A stretch of DNA of 64,000 bases from Pseudomonas taiwanensis DSM 21245 (GTDB lineage: Bacteria; Pseudomonadota; Gammaproteobacteria; Pseudomonadales; Pseudomonadaceae). Of this stretch, positions 9,773 to 21,099 are shown piece by piece (the first letter of the stretch is position 1; every line of letters begins with the position of its first letter). The notes under the pieces were generated by a model that saw only the letters and a list, made by a program, of their open reading frames with translations, was not told the origin of the DNA and ran no database searches. Made by a program: the position numbers and the translations under genes. The stretch covers positions 124,001-188,000 of the forward strand of contig NZ_AUEC01000005.1 of NCBI RefSeq assembly GCF_000425785.1, written 5' to 3'.

Positions 9773-11446
9773 ATGACCATGCTCAAAGACCCTTCGAAGA
9801 AATACCGCGCCTTCCCGACTATCGACCTGCCCGACCGTACCTGGCCGTCGAAAACCATCACCCAGGCGCCGATCTGGTGCAGCTCCGACCTGCGTGATGG
9901 CAACCAGTCGCTGATCGAGCCGATGGACTCGGAGAAGAAACTGCGCTTCTGGAAGACCCTGGTGCAGGTTGGCGTGAAAGAAATCGAGGCATCGTTCCCG
10001 TCCGCTTCGCAAACCGATTTCGACTTCGTGCGCATGCTGATCGAAGAAGGCCACATTCCCGACGACACCACCATCCAGGTGTTGACCCAGGCCCGCGAAG
10101 ACCTGATCGCCCGCACCTTCGAGTCGCTGCGCGGCGCGAAAAAGGCCATCGTCCACCTGTACAACGCCACCAGCCCGTCGTTCCGCCGCATTGTCTTCAA
10201 CCAGGACAAGCAAGGCGTGAAGGACATCGCGGTGAACGCAGCCAAGCTGTTCGTCAAATATGCCGCCCAGCAGCCGGAAACCCAGTGGACCTTCCAATAC
10301 TCGCCTGAAACGTTCAGCGCGACCGAGCTGGAGTTCGCCAAGGAAGTCTGCGACGCAGTCATCGACGTGTGGAACCCGACCCCTGAGCACAAGATCATCC
10401 TCAACCTGCCGGCCACCGTGGAAGTTGCCACGCCGAACATCTACGCCGACCAGATCGAGTGGTTCTGCCGCAACATCAACCGCCGTGACAGCGTGATCAT
10501 CAGCTTGCACTGCCATAACGACCGCGGCACCGGCATCGCCGCCACCGAGCTGGGCCTGATGGCCGGTGCCGACCGCGCCGAAGGCTGCCTGTTCGGCAAC
10601 GGCGAGCGTACCGGCAACGTCGACTTGGTGACCCTGGCGTTGAACCTCTACACCCAGGGCATCGACCCAGGGCTGGACTTCTCCGACATCGACGGCGTGC
10701 GCAAGGTGGTCGAAGAGTGCAACCAGCTGCCGGTACACCCACGCCACCCGTACGTTGGCGACCTGGTCCACACCGCATTCTCCGGCTCGCACCAGGACGC
10801 CATCCGTAAGGGCTTCGCCAAGCAGAAGGAAGGCGAGCTGTGGGAAGTGCCGTACCTGCCGATCGACCCGGCCGACATCGGCCGCAGCTACGAGGCGGTG
10901 ATCCGCGTCAACAGCCAGTCGGGCAAAGGTGGCATCACCTACCTGCTCGAGCAGGAATACGGCATCAGCCTGCCACGCCGCATGCAGATCGAATTCAGCC
11001 AGGTGGTTCAAGGAGAAACCGACCGTCTGGGCCTGGAGATGACCGCCCAGCAGATCTACATCCTGCTGCACAAGGAATACCTCCAGGCCAACAGCCCTTA
11101 TGCGCTGGTCAGCCATCGTCTGCAGGAAGAGAACGGCCACAGCGCCGTGGAAGTGGAAGTCGCCGGTGAAGGCGAGACCACCCTGCACTGGCGCGGCAAG
11201 GGCAATGGCGCCCTGGAAGCCCTGGTAGCCGGCCTGCCGGTTGCAGTGGAAATCATGGACTACAACGAGCACGCCATCGGCGCGGGCACCAACGCCAAGG
11301 CGGCGGCCTACATCGAGCTGCGCGTGGCCGGTGGCCGTCCGGTGCACGGCGTGGGTATCGATGAGAACATCACCACCGCCAGCTTCAAGGCCCTGTTCAG
11401 CGCGCTGAACCGCTCGCTGAGCCAGCAGGAAGCCAAGGCCGCCTGA
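9773..11446 (+). CDS. leuA: 2-isopropylmalate synthase
   Basis: Condenses acetyl-CoA with 2-oxoisovalerate, the first committed step of leucine synthesis. At 557 residues it is the long 'type 2' LeuA. The catalytic TIM barrel starts at about 30 with [12 protein letters not shown], binds its divalent metal through LHCHNDRG near 245, and carries [10 protein letters not shown] near 279. The C-terminal regulatory domain (about 430-557) has [20 protein letters not shown] and should bind leucine as feedback inhibitor. AGGA lies nine bases ahead of the ATG. It stands alone with its own terminator. The rest of the leucine pathway is not in the window. Confidence 0.97.
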   Translation: MTMLKDPSKKYRAFPTIDLPDRTWPSKTITQAPIWCSSDLRDGNQSLIEPMDSEKKLRFWKTLVQVGVKEIEASFPSASQTDFDFVRMLIEEGHIPDDTTIQVLTQAREDLIARTFESLRGAKKAIVHLYNATSPSFRRIVFNQDKQGVKDIAVNAAKLFVKYAAQQPETQWTFQYSPETFSATELEFAKEVCDAVIDVWNPTPEHKIILNLPATVEVATPNIYADQIEWFCRNINRRDSVIISLHCHNDRGTGIAATELGLMAGADRAEGCLFGNGERTGNVDLVTLALNLYTQGIDPGLDFSDIDGVRKVVEECNQLPVHPRHPYVGDLVHTAFSGSHQDAIRKGFAKQKEGELWEVPYLPIDPADIGRSYEAVIRVNSQSGKGGITYLLEQEYGISLPRRMQIEFSQVVQGETDRLGLEMTAQQIYILLHKEYLQANSPYALVSHRLQEENGHSAVEVEVAGEGETTLHWRGKGNGALEALVAGLPVAVEIMDYNEHAIGAGTNAKAAAYIELRVAGGRPVHGVGIDENITTASFKALFSALNRSLSQQEAKAA

Positions 11447-11470
11447 GCCTTACCCTGATGGACAAGAAAG

Positions 11471-11498
11471 CCCGCATCATTGGATGCGGGTTTTTTTT
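11471..11498 (+). terminator. Rho-independent terminator of leuA
   Basis: CCCGCATC-ATTG-GATGCGGG, a perfect 8-bp stem followed directly by eight T. It starts 24 bases after the leuA stop. Confidence 0.95.
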
Positions 11499-11530
11499 GC
11501 GTTCGCCACAGCATTTTTAGCGTCGATGCA

Positions 11531-11642
11531 ATCGAGCGCCGCCCGCGCGGCGCATCGCGAGCTGCGCTCGCTCCTACGTTTGTCTCGGGCCAGTAACGCC
11601 TGTGAAAGGCGCTCGCGATGTGCCGCGCGGGCGGCGCTGGAT
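11531..11642. repeat. GC-rich inverted-repeat element (CGAGCGCCGCC family), near-perfect copy
   Basis: Two arms of about 32 bp pair with only two mismatches: 11531-11562 (ATCGAGCGCCGCCCGCGCGG and onward to GCGAGC) with 11611-11642, separated by 48 bases. Same family as 6949-7081 and 50877-51044. It sits between the convergent leuA and eda terminators. Confidence 0.9.
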
Positions 11643-11672
11643 CTCACAGGCGCCACCCAACCCACGCCAGGC

Positions 11673-11701
11673 AAAAAAAAGGGGCGCCGACCAAGCGCCC
11701 C
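11673..11701 (-). terminator. Rho-independent terminator of the zwf-pgl-eda operon
   Basis: Read leftward: GGGGCGCTTGG-TC-GGCGCCCC followed by eight T, starting about 25 bases past the eda stop. The stem has one minor interruption. Confidence 0.9.
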
Positions 11702-11726
11702 ATAAGCCGTAAAGCACACAACAAAT

Positions 11727-12407
11727 TCAGTTGGCATCCAACAGCGCAATCGCCTCGGCACTGCATGCCTCGATCCGCGCCCAGTCGCCATTCTTGATCC
11801 AGCTGCTGTCGAGCATCCACGTACCGCCCACGCACATCACGTTGGGCAGGGCCATGTAGTTACGCACGTTGGCCGGGTTCACGCCGCCAGTCGGGCAGAA
11901 ACGAATATCGCCGAACGGGCCAGCAAAGGCCTTGATTGCCGCCACGCCACCGCTGATTTCCGCCGGGAACAGCTTGAAGCGGCGGTAACCCAGGGCATAG
12001 CCCATCATGATTTCAGACGGTGTGCTGATACCTGGCAGCAGCGGGATCTCACTGTCCACGCCCGCTTCGAGAATGTCCTGGGTGATGCCAGGGGTAACGA
12101 CGAACTGCGCACCTGCAGCTTCGACGGCAGCGAACATGCTGCGATCGAGCACGGTACCGGCGCCGACGCACAACTCCGGGCGCTGCTCACGCAGCACTTG
12201 GATGGCCTTAAGACCGTGCTGCGAGCGCAGGGTCACTTCCAGGGTACGGATGCCGCCAACGGCCAGAGCGTCGGCCAGAGGCAGGATGTCTTCCTCACGG
12301 GCGATGGTGATCACCGGCAGGATGCGCGCCGCTTTGCAGATGGCATCGATCCGTGCAGCTTTCTCGGCCATCGAGAGCTTGGGCTGTGGGCGTTCGAGGG
12401 TGGTCAT
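11727..12407 (-). CDS. eda: 2-keto-3-deoxy-6-phosphogluconate (KDPG) aldolase
   Basis: Cleaves KDPG to pyruvate and glyceraldehyde-3-phosphate, the last Entner-Doudoroff step. There are 226 residues from the ATG at 12407, which has AGGA nine bases upstream; the open frame runs nine codons further into pgl. The class-I aldolase barrel shows the Glu of TLEVTLRS near 60 and the Schiff-base Lys in YRRFKLFPAE near 147. The conserved GGVNPANVRNYM phosphate site is near 175. It ends the zwf-pgl-eda operon, whose first gene faces the HexR operator. Confidence 0.97.
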   Translation of the reverse strand: MTTLERPQPKLSMAEKAARIDAICKAARILPVITIAREEDILPLADALAVGGIRTLEVTLRSQHGLKAIQVLREQRPELCVGAGTVLDRSMFAAVEAAGAQFVVTPGITQDILEAGVDSEIPLLPGISTPSEIMMGYALGYRRFKLFPAEISGGVAAIKAFAGPFGDIRFCPTGGVNPANVRNYMALPNVMCVGGTWMLDSSWIKNGDWARIEACSAEAIALLDAN

Positions 12408-12424
12408 GACAGTGGATCCTTGGC

Positions 12425-13124
12425 TCATGGGCACCAGTAGATGTCCAGGGGGTCGTGAAGAAAAGCGCGAATCGGCATTTCGGAAAGGTCGTTGCCCGCC
12501 AGGGCGGCGCGCAGGGTAGCGAGTTTGCCCTCGCCTTGCACGGACAGCGCGATGAATGCGGCGCTGGCGAGCAGTGAACGGGTCATGGTCAGGCGTTGGC
12601 GCGGCACGCTCGGCGCCAGCATCGGCAGGATGCGGCGCGGGCTTGAAAGGTTCAGGCCTTCGCGCAACAACGGGCTACCTGGGAACAGCGAAGCGGTATG
12701 GCCATCATCGCCCATGCCCAGCACCAGCACGTCGATGGGTGGCAGTTCGGCCATCAGCTGGTCAGCCAGCTCGGACGCAGCTTCGAGGTTGACCGCACTC
12801 TGGTACAGGCCGACAAAACGCGCCTTGGCCGCAGGCCCCTTGAGCAGGTGCCGGGCCAACAGGCCCGCATTGCTGTCGGCATGTTCCACCGGCACCCAAC
12901 GCTCATCGGCCAGGCTCACCGTCACCTTCGACCAATCCAGCGATTGCACCGCCAGTTGCTCGAGGAAGGGTACCGGGCTGCGCCCCCCCGACAGCACCAC
13001 GCAGGCGTGGCCCTTGGCGGCGATGGCAGCGCGCAAGCGGTCGGCGACATCCTCGGCCAGCGTGGTCGCCAGGGCCTTGCCGTCGGCTAATTGATGGGCC
13101 TTGATCGCCGCCGGCAGATTCAGT

Positions 13125-13138
<14 letters not shown>
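12425..13138 (-). CDS. pgl: 6-phosphogluconolactonase
   Basis: Hydrolyses 6-phosphogluconolactone to 6-phosphogluconate. There are 237 residues in the DevB-type fold. Visible motifs are [16 protein letters not shown] near 47, SLADERWVP near 76 and [15 protein letters not shown] near 140, which hold the phosphate-binding and catalytic His regions. The ATG at 13138 is chosen because GGGAGGG lies eight bases upstream and it yields the usual MAISELNLP start. It overlaps the end of zwf by 14 bases, a sign of translational coupling between consecutive pathway enzymes. Confidence 0.96.
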
Positions 13139-14594
<1,456 letters not shown>

Positions 14595-14655
14595 GATGTT
14601 GGTTCTTTCCTAAAGTTGGTCTAGGAATACCGCTTTCACATACGGTTTTCAAGGG

Positions 14656-14682
14656 ATAATGTAGTAAAAAACACAACATTAT
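14656..14682. promoter_or_regulatory. HexR operator between zwf and hexR
   Basis: An inverted repeat with 10-bp arms (ATAATGTAGT and ACAACATTAT, 9 of 10 paired) around seven bases. Its core TAGT-N7-ACAA differs by one base from the published HexR motif TTGT-N7/8-ACAA. It lies 62 bases from the zwf start and 114 from hexR, suited to repressing zwf and possibly hexR itself. Confidence 0.8.
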
Positions 14683-14795
14683 CGGTAAGCGTAACAGACA
14701 AGTGGTGCGCCAACCGCACCGACAGTACGATAGACGACCGTGCAAAAAGCCTGCTGCCCAGGCAGCCGGCTGTCTTCCCGACCCAAGGACATACC

Positions 14796-15668
14796 ATGGA
14801 CCGCGTGCGAAACCTCCTGGAGCAGATCCAGGGACGCCTCGACGAGCTGAACAAGGCCGAACGCAAAGTCGCCGAAGTCATCCTGCTCAACCCGCAACAA
14901 GCCACCCGCTTCAGCATTGCCGCGCTGGCCCAAGCGGCCAAGGTCAGCGAGCCGACCGTCAACCGCTTCTGCCGCTCGTTCGGCGTCAGCGGCTACCCCG
15001 AGCTCAAGCTGCAACTGGCGCAGAGCCTGGCCAGTGGCGCAGCCTATGTCAGCCGCGCCGTGGAGGCCGACGACGATCCGGCGGCCTACACGCAGAAGAT
15101 CTTCGGCAGCGCCATCGCCTCCCTGGACAGCGCCTGCCAGCAGCTCGACCCGCAGCAGGTCAGCCGCGCCGTGGACATGATGATCCAGGCCCGGCAGATC
15201 CACTTCTTCGGCCTCGGCGCCTCAGCCCCGGTGGCGCTTGATGCGCAACACAAGTTCTTCCGCTTCAACCTCGCCGTGTCGGCCCATGCCGACGTGCTGA
15301 TGCAACGCATGCTGGCCTCGGTTGCCCACACCGGCGACCTGTTCGTGATCATTTCCTACACCGGGCGCACCCGCGAACTGGTCGAGGTGGCACGCCTGGC
15401 GCGGGAAAACGGCGCTTCGGTGCTGGGCCTGACCGCCGCAGGCTCCCCGCTGGCCAACGCCTGCAGCCTGAGCCTGCACATCCCGCTGCCCGAGGACACC
15501 GACATCTACATGCCGATGACCTCGCGGATCATCCAGCTGACAGTGCTCGACGTCCTGGCCACCGGCATGACCCTGCGCCGTGGCGTGGACTTCCAGCCGC
15601 ACCTGCGCAAGATCAAGGAAAGCCTGAACGCCAGCCGCTACCCCATCGAGGACGACGAACTCAGCTGA
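14796..15668 (+). CDS. hexR: HexR, RpiR-family repressor of glucose catabolism
   Basis: Transcriptional repressor of zwf, edd and gap operons, released from DNA by KDPG in Pseudomonas. There are 290 residues. The N-terminal HTH_6 domain covers about 1-77, with its recognition helix around [26 protein letters not shown] sugar-phosphate-binding domain covers about 125-260 ([34 protein letters not shown]). The start is the ATG at 14796, with AAGGA upstream. It ends tail-to-tail with the epimerase gene with an 8-bp overlap. The location between zwf and the transport genes it is expected to regulate is typical of P. putida. Confidence 0.96.
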   Translation: MDRVRNLLEQIQGRLDELNKAERKVAEVILLNPQQATRFSIAALAQAAKVSEPTVNRFCRSFGVSGYPELKLQLAQSLASGAAYVSRAVEADDDPAAYTQKIFGSAIASLDSACQQLDPQQVSRAVDMMIQARQIHFFGLGASAPVALDAQHKFFRFNLAVSAHADVLMQRMLASVAHTGDLFVIISYTGRTRELVEVARLARENGASVLGLTAAGSPLANACSLSLHIPLPEDTDIYMPMTSRIIQLTVLDVLATGMTLRRGVDFQPHLRKIKESLNASRYPIEDDELS

Positions 15669-16515
15669 GCCGGTGCGCCTGCAGACGCAGGTGGGCGCGT
15701 TGCCCCGGCGCCAGGCTCAGGCCCTCGCCGCTGCCGCTGGCAGCCTCGACACAGACGAACCCCTGGCATTCTCGCCCGCTCACACCCATTAGCGGCCGGT
15801 TGCCGGGGTGCCAGACCACCGTGTCGTCGCTGTCGCCAGTGTCGATGCACAATTCACGCTGCCAGGCCGGGTCCTGCAACTGAACACGAGGGGTACCCGG
15901 AAACACCTTCTGGCAACCGCCCTTGAGCTTGAGCGCGCCGCCTTCGCGGCAAACCTGACGGTTCAGGCGGTCGTAGCCCTCGATGTCTTCAAGCCCAGAC
16001 AGCGCTATCTCGGACACGTCGCTAATACGCCAGTAAGCCAGCAGCGCATGACTCAGCTGGCAGGGTTCGCTGTCCTGATGCTCGGTGCTCAGGCTCAGTT
16101 CCATGCGACTGCCCAGCTTGGCATGCAAGTCGACCTGCCAGTCGCACAGGTCAAGACGCCACTTGAGCGTAACCCCCTCTTCGTCCTCTCGGCTGTCTAC
16201 CAGCTTCCAGTCGAGCAGGCGCGCCCAACCATGGGCAGGCCACAGGTCCTCACTGGGGTGACGGCCGTACCAAGGCCAACACACCGGCACACCACCGCGG
16301 ATGGCCCCCACTTGCGGCCACTGTTCGGCACACCACAGCCATGGCCGCTCGCCAGCCGGCTGGAAATGCAACAGCTGCGCCCCCTGGCGACTGAACACCG
16401 CCTGGCAGCGGGGGTGATCGATGATCAGCACATCGCGCTGCTGGTAACGCTCCCACTCGAAGGTCGGCCTGGGCCGTTGCGAGGAAAAGAAGCGATGTAG
16501 CGGATGTTCAGGCAT
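15661..16515 (-). CDS. D-hexose-6-phosphate mutarotase / aldose 1-epimerase-like protein
   Basis: A 284-residue protein of the galactose-mutarotase fold (YeaD-type). These enzymes interconvert alpha and beta anomers of glucose-6-phosphate, which suits its place after the glucose porin and transporter. Visible motifs include [13 protein letters not shown] near 93-105 and the histidine region of AHGWAR, with conserved YDRLNRQV and VVWHPG further on. I start at the ATG at 16515, which gives [10 protein letters not shown]; the open frame runs 19 codons further upstream without family similarity. It is downstream of oprB by 117 bases and may be the last gene of the gts-oprB unit. Confidence 0.88.
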   Translation of the reverse strand: MPEHPLHRFFSSQRPRPTFEWERYQQRDVLIIDHPRCQAVFSRQGAQLLHFQPAGERPWLWCAEQWPQVGAIRGGVPVCWPWYGRHPSEDLWPAHGWARLLDWKLVDSREDEEGVTLKWRLDLCDWQVDLHAKLGSRMELSLSTEHQDSEPCQLSHALLAYWRISDVSEIALSGLEDIEGYDRLNRQVCREGGALKLKGGCQKVFPGTPRVQLQDPAWQRELCIDTGDSDDTVVWHPGNRPLMGVSGRECQGFVCVEAASGSGEGLSLAPGQRAHLRLQAHRLS

Positions 16516-16632
16516 GGTTCCAAGCTCTTGTTGTTTGAGATAGCGCTGTCTTTCCGTATCCCCAACACCCACTGCAAGCCAGTGGATGCCGGGTAACGGG
16601 ATTGGATTGGCGTAAATTTACAACAAGTACCC

Positions 16633-17985
16633 TCAGAATGACGACTGAATCTTCAAGCCAGCGACCAGCGCGTTGTCCACCTCGTCGACACCGCCCGGGC
16701 TCTTGATGTACTGAAGGTTGGGGCGCACCGTCAGCCAATTGGTCACATGGAAACCGTAGTAGAGCTCGGCGTTGTATTCGGTGCGCTGCAGCGGCACGAA
16801 GCCGGGGTTGTCGTAATCGCTGATACCGCTCTGGGCATTGAGCAGCTCGGCGCGTTTTTTCACATCATCGTTGACATGGATACGGGCGACGCCGAAGCCG
16901 ATGTCATCCTTGGGCCGGGCATCGAAGGCGCCTTTGTAAACCATCCCGACCTGCTGGTAGTTGTCGACCACGTTGGTGGCCTTGTCGTGAACCGTGAAGT
17001 TGGCGAACAGGCTCAGACCACGGTTGACATCGCCACCATGGGCGGTGACCTGCTGCTGCGCCACCACCCACCAACCGTGCTTGCTGGAATGCGACTTGAA
17101 GGCCTCGCCGGTCAGCGCCTGCGGGTTGCCGTTGACGTCGTCGTACACGTCGTCCGCCTTGGCCGTGCTGTAGTAGTAACCCAGGCGGTACTCGCCCGGC
17201 AGCCGATTGACCTGGGGCGACCAGACCATCTCTACCGGCAGGATCGCGCCCTTGGTACCACTGCCGCTGAGTTTGAAGCCATTGCCGGTTTCCAGGTTGG
17301 AAGGGTTCTGCTCGAAGGCCCCCACCTGCACGAAGAATTCCGGAGTGATGTTGTACTTGACCCGCAGCGCCCACTGGCTGACTGGCCAGTTGTACCAGAT
17401 GCCGCCCACCCAGTTGCCCACCTGCGAGCCACAGAACGCCAGGTTCTGGAAGTCGCACGGGAAGCTGTTGAAGTCCTCCCCCTCGCCAAAGCGGCCGAAT
17501 TTCACATCCAGGGCACCGTCGAAGTACTTCTGCTTGATCCACATCTGGGTCAGCCGCCAGGTCTGGCCGCGCCCCCAGACTTCCTGCACCGAACTGAACT
17601 GTCCGGCACGCGGGTCGCTGATCCGGTCGTTGGACAGGTTACGACCGCTACGCTCGGTGATCGCCAGCTTGAACTCGGTGTCGTTCCAGCCAAAGATCTT
17701 TTCCAGGTCCAGGTGCGCACCGAGGGCGAACTGGTCGCTGTAACGGGCCGTCTTGTCGTCGTTGTAGCCTCCGTTGAGGTTGCCAGCCACCTCACCGACG
17801 TAATCGAGGGTGAAGTCGTAACCCTTTTCCAGCAGTTCGGTACGCGTGCCACCCCAGTCGCCGGTCATCCACTTCGACTCGCTGGAAAATGCCTCGGCAG
17901 CTTGCGCCCCGCCGCTGCCGAGCATGGCCAATGGCGCCAGCAAGGCCAGCGAGCCTAATGTCTTGATGCGATTGCGCTGTTCCAT
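16633..17985 (-). CDS. oprB: Carbohydrate-selective outer-membrane porin OprB
   Basis: An outer-membrane channel that admits glucose and related sugars. There are 450 residues with a clear signal peptide (cleavage near residue 29, after AQA). The mature start carries SKWMTGDWGGTRTELLEKGYDF, typical of OprB. The remainder alternates hydrophobic and polar residues as a 16-strand barrel should. It ends in Phe, the usual signal for outer-membrane insertion. A disulfide-like Cys pair (PCDFQNLAFCGS) is near 175-185. It follows gtsD by 42 bases, so porin and ABC transporter form one uptake unit. Confidence 0.96.
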   Translation of the reverse strand: MEQRNRIKTLGSLALLAPLAMLGSGGAQAAEAFSSESKWMTGDWGGTRTELLEKGYDFTLDYVGEVAGNLNGGYNDDKTARYSDQFALGAHLDLEKIFGWNDTEFKLAITERSGRNLSNDRISDPRAGQFSSVQEVWGRGQTWRLTQMWIKQKYFDGALDVKFGRFGEGEDFNSFPCDFQNLAFCGSQVGNWVGGIWYNWPVSQWALRVKYNITPEFFVQVGAFEQNPSNLETGNGFKLSGSGTKGAILPVEMVWSPQVNRLPGEYRLGYYYSTAKADDVYDDVNGNPQALTGEAFKSHSSKHGWWVVAQQQVTAHGGDVNRGLSLFANFTVHDKATNVVDNYQQVGMVYKGAFDARPKDDIGFGVARIHVNDDVKKRAELLNAQSGISDYDNPGFVPLQRTEYNAELYYGFHVTNWLTVRPNLQYIKSPGGVDEVDNALVAGLKIQSSF

Positions 17986-18027
17986 CCTTTTGCGTCCTCT
18001 TTGTTCTTATTTGATGGTGTAGACGTT

Positions 18028-19182
18028 TCAACGTCCCTTGAAGCGGGCCACGTTGTCCTTTACTGCAGCGCTGCTGGCGGCAGGGTCCAGGCGCTCGCCG
18101 GTGGCGGCGTCGAACAGCAGCACCCTGGCCGGGTCGAACTGCAGGTTGAGGTTGTCACCGACCCGGCACGCCACATCCGGCGCCAGTCGGCAGCAGACCT
18201 TGGTCTGGTTGAGGGTGACGAACACCAGCAGGTCCGGCCCGGTGGGCTCGGTAACTTCGACCTCGGCGCGAATCCCTGGCAAGCCATTGCCCTCGCCGGC
18301 TCCCAGCGAGATCTGCTCCGGGCGGATACCAAGGATGATCTCGCGCCCATCGAGCGTATCGCTGGCCGCCCCCAGCGGCAGCTCGCACCGTGCCTGGCCA
18401 CTGTCGAGCAAGGCCAGCAGGCGGCCCTCCTGCTTCGTCAGACGCACAGGGATGAAATTCATTGGCGGCGAACCAATGAAACTGGCCACGAACTGGTTGG
18501 CGGGGTCGTTATAGATCTGCTGTGGCGTGCCGAACTGTTGAATGATGCCGTCCTTCATCACCGCTACCTTGTCGCCCAGGGTCATGGCCTCGATCTGGTC
18601 GTGGGTCACGTACACCGTGGTGGTGCGCAGGCGTTGGTGCATGAGTTTCATCTCGGTGCGCATCTCTACCCGCAGCTTGGCATCGAGGTTCGATAACGGC
18701 TCGTCGAACAGGTAGATCTTCGGCCGCCGCGCCAGGGCCCGGCCCATGGCTACCCGCTGCTGCTGACCGCCGGACAGCTGGGCCGGCTTACGGGCGAGCA
18801 AGTGCTCGATCTGCAGCAACTTGGACACCCGCGCCACCTCCTCATCGATGGCGGCCTGCGGCATCTTGCGAATCTTCAGGCCGAACTCGATGTTCTCGCG
18901 CACGCTCATGGTCGGATACAGGGCATAGGACTGGAACACCATGGCGATATCGCGATCCTTCGGACTCATGCCGCTGACATCCTGGTCGTCGATCAGGATC
19001 GCGCCCCCGGTGATCTGCTCAAGACCCGCGATGCAGTTCATCAAGGTCGATTTGCCACAGCCCGAAGGGCCCACCAGGATCAGGAACTCACCGTCCTTGA
19101 TCGACAGCTGAATGTCCTTGAGGGTGTCCGGCAAACCGCTGCCGTAGGTCTTGTTGACGTTGCGAAGTTCAAGCGTTGCCAT
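18028..19182 (-). CDS. gtsD: Glucose ABC transporter ATPase GtsD (MalK type)
   Basis: Energises glucose import through GtsBC. There are 384 residues. The nucleotide-binding domain holds Walker A GPSGCGKST near 38, the signature LSGGQQQR near 134, and Walker B with D-loop IYLFDEPLSNLDA near 154. A switch His is in VTHDQIEAM near 188. The C-terminal third is the MalK-type regulatory TOBE/OB domain. It starts three bases after gtsC ends. Order and spacing mark it as the fourth gene of gtsABCD. Confidence 0.96.
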   Translation of the reverse strand: MATLELRNVNKTYGSGLPDTLKDIQLSIKDGEFLILVGPSGCGKSTLMNCIAGLEQITGGAILIDDQDVSGMSPKDRDIAMVFQSYALYPTMSVRENIEFGLKIRKMPQAAIDEEVARVSKLLQIEHLLARKPAQLSGGQQQRVAMGRALARRPKIYLFDEPLSNLDAKLRVEMRTEMKLMHQRLRTTTVYVTHDQIEAMTLGDKVAVMKDGIIQQFGTPQQIYNDPANQFVASFIGSPPMNFIPVRLTKQEGRLLALLDSGQARCELPLGAASDTLDGREIILGIRPEQISLGAGEGNGLPGIRAEVEVTEPTGPDLLVFVTLNQTKVCCRLAPDVACRVGDNLNLQFDPARVLLFDAATGERLDPAASSAAVKDNVARFKGR

Positions 19183-19185
19183 GAC

Positions 19186-20031
19186 TTACCCCTTGACGGC
19201 GCCGGCGGTCAGCCCGCGGACGAAATACTTGCCTGCCACCACATAGACCAGCAGGGTTGGCAGGCCGGCGATCATCGCCGCTGCCATGTCGACGTTGTAT
19301 TCCTTGGCCCCGGTGCTGGTGTTGACCAGGTTGTTCAGGGCCACGGTGATCGGTTGCGAATCGCCACTGGAGAACACCACCCCGAACAGGAAGTCGTTCC
19401 AGATCTGAGTGAACTGCCAGATCAGGCAGACCATGATGATCGGCGTCGACATCGGCAGGATGATGCGGCGGAAGATGGTGAAGAACCCCGCGCCATCAAG
19501 ACGCGCCGCCTTGACCAGCGCATCCGGGACGCTTACGTAGAAGTTGCGGAAGAACAACGTGGTGAAGGCCAGGCCATACACCACGTGCACCAGCACCAAG
19601 CCACTGGTGGTACTGGCCAGGCCGAGCTTGCCGAGGGTGAACGAAGCTGGCAGCAAGACGGTCTGGAACGGCAGGAAGCAGCCGAACAGCAACAACCCGA
19701 AGAACAGCTGCGAACCACGGAAGCGCCACATCGACAGCACGTAACCGTTCAGCGCACCGATGGCCGTGGAGATCACCACGGCCGGGACGGTGATCAGGAT
19801 CGAGTTCCAGAAGTAACCGCTTACCGTGCTCCAGGCCTTGACCCAGCCGATGCCGGTGAACACCGCCGGCCAGCTCAACAGGTTGCCGCTGCCGATGTCT
19901 TCCGGGGTCTTGAAACTGGTCAGCACCATCACCACCAGTGGTACCAGGTACAGCAGCACGGCCATCAGCAGCACTGCATGGATGGCGAGACGACCAAGGC
20001 TCATCGCCGGTTTGTCCAAAGGGCTATGCAT
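19186..20031 (-). CDS. gtsC: Glucose ABC transporter permease GtsC
   Basis: An inner-membrane permease of the MalG type with 281 residues and about six transmembrane helices. The cytoplasmic EAA loop that docks on the ATPase reads DALVKAARLDGAGFFTIFRRIILP near 190. The ATG at 20031 overlaps the gtsB end by eight bases; a second ATG nine codons in is also possible. Pairs with GtsB and GtsD. Confidence 0.94.
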   Translation of the reverse strand: MHSPLDKPAMSLGRLAIHAVLLMAVLLYLVPLVVMVLTSFKTPEDIGSGNLLSWPAVFTGIGWVKAWSTVSGYFWNSILITVPAVVISTAIGALNGYVLSMWRFRGSQLFFGLLLFGCFLPFQTVLLPASFTLGKLGLASTTSGLVLVHVVYGLAFTTLFFRNFYVSVPDALVKAARLDGAGFFTIFRRIILPMSTPIIMVCLIWQFTQIWNDFLFGVVFSSGDSQPITVALNNLVNTSTGAKEYNVDMAAAMIAGLPTLLVYVVAGKYFVRGLTAGAVKG

Positions 20032-20932
20032 GGCGCTTGCTCCTGAGCTCGGAGTACAGGTACGGCACCAGGATCGCGAGAATCGCCACGAGCATCAGGA
20101 TGGCGCTGGCCGACCCCATGCCCATCTGACCGCGACTGAAGGTGAAGGAATACATGAACATGGCCGGCAAGTCGGAGGAGTAACCCGGCCCGCCCGCAGT
20201 CATCGCCGCCACCAGGTCAAAGCTCTTGATGGCGATGTGCGAGAGGATCATCAACGCGCTGAAGAACACCGGGCGCAGGCTCGGCAGCACCACGGTCCAG
20301 TAGATGCGCGGCAGACTGGCCCCGTCGATCTGGGCGGCACGGATGATCGACTGGTCGACACCCCGAAGCCCGGCGAGAAACATCGCCATGATGAACCCCG
20401 AAGCCTGCCAGACAGCGGCGATGACCAGGCAGTACACCACCCGATCGGGGTCGATCAGCCAATCCAGGCGAAAACCCTCCCATCCCCAGTCACGCAGCAG
20501 CTTGTCCAACCCCATGCCAGGGTTGAGCAACCACTTCCAGGCGGTGCCGGTGACGATCATCGACAGCGCCATCGGGTACAGGTAGATGGTGCGGATGAAG
20601 CCCTCGCGACGGATGCGCTGATCGAGCAGCACCGCCAGCAGGACGCCAATGGCCAGGGTGATGGCGATGAACAGCCCGCCGAACACCAGTAGGTTCTTGC
20701 TGGCTACCCACCAGCGGTCGTTGTCGAACAGACGGGCGTATTGCGCCAGGCCTGCCCATTTGTACGTCGGCAGGAAGGTGGACGTGGTGAACGAGAGGAC
20801 GAAGGTCCACAGGATATAGCCATAGAAGCCCACCAGGACGATGAACATGCTCGGCGCCAGCACCAGTTTCGGTAGCCAGCGCTGTAGAGCGTCCAGGGGC
20901 GAGGCCCGCAGTCGGGCGGTTGTCGTAGTCAT
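20024..20932 (-). CDS. gtsB: Glucose ABC transporter permease GtsB
   Basis: An inner-membrane permease of the MalF type, with 302 residues and about six helices. The EAA-like loop reads DQSIIRAAQIDGASLPRIYWTVVLP near 195. It overlaps gtsC by eight bases. It is separated from gtsA by 167 bases that include REP-type repeats, a common place for differential mRNA stability between an abundant binding protein and its permeases. Confidence 0.95.
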   Translation of the reverse strand: MTTTTARLRASPLDALQRWLPKLVLAPSMFIVLVGFYGYILWTFVLSFTTSTFLPTYKWAGLAQYARLFDNDRWWVASKNLLVFGGLFIAITLAIGVLLAVLLDQRIRREGFIRTIYLYPMALSMIVTGTAWKWLLNPGMGLDKLLRDWGWEGFRLDWLIDPDRVVYCLVIAAVWQASGFIMAMFLAGLRGVDQSIIRAAQIDGASLPRIYWTVVLPSLRPVFFSALMILSHIAIKSFDLVAAMTAGGPGYSSDLPAMFMYSFTFSRGQMGMGSASAILMLVAILAILVPYLYSELRSKRHA

Positions 20933-20979
20933 GATTGAAACCCCGATTCAGGAATGGGACGTCCTGGTGTAGGAGTGAC

Positions 20980-21067
20980 CTGTGGAAGCGGGCCTATCTG
21001 CGAACAAAGGCCAAGCCCTTGACCTGCAATCGCGGTGTACGCTTCGCGGGTGAGCCCGCTCCCACAG
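20980..21067. repeat. Imperfect REP doublet in the gtsA-gtsB gap
   Basis: CTGTGGAAGCGGGCC... to CTGCGAA (20980-21004) is an imperfect inverted match of TTCGCGGGTGAGCCCGCTCC... to CACAG (21043-21067). The right arm alone folds as GCGGGTGAGCCCGC. Such hairpins within ABC operons often stabilise the upstream binding-protein mRNA. Confidence 0.7.
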
Positions 21068-21099
21068 GGACCGTGCCGGATCTACGGCTGTGACATCGG

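Noticed and set aside
14702..15241. A 179-codon plus-strand ORF in another frame over hexR
   Set aside because: Overlaps HexR, whose HTH and SIS domains are intact, and has a repetitive Arg/Gly/Pro composition.
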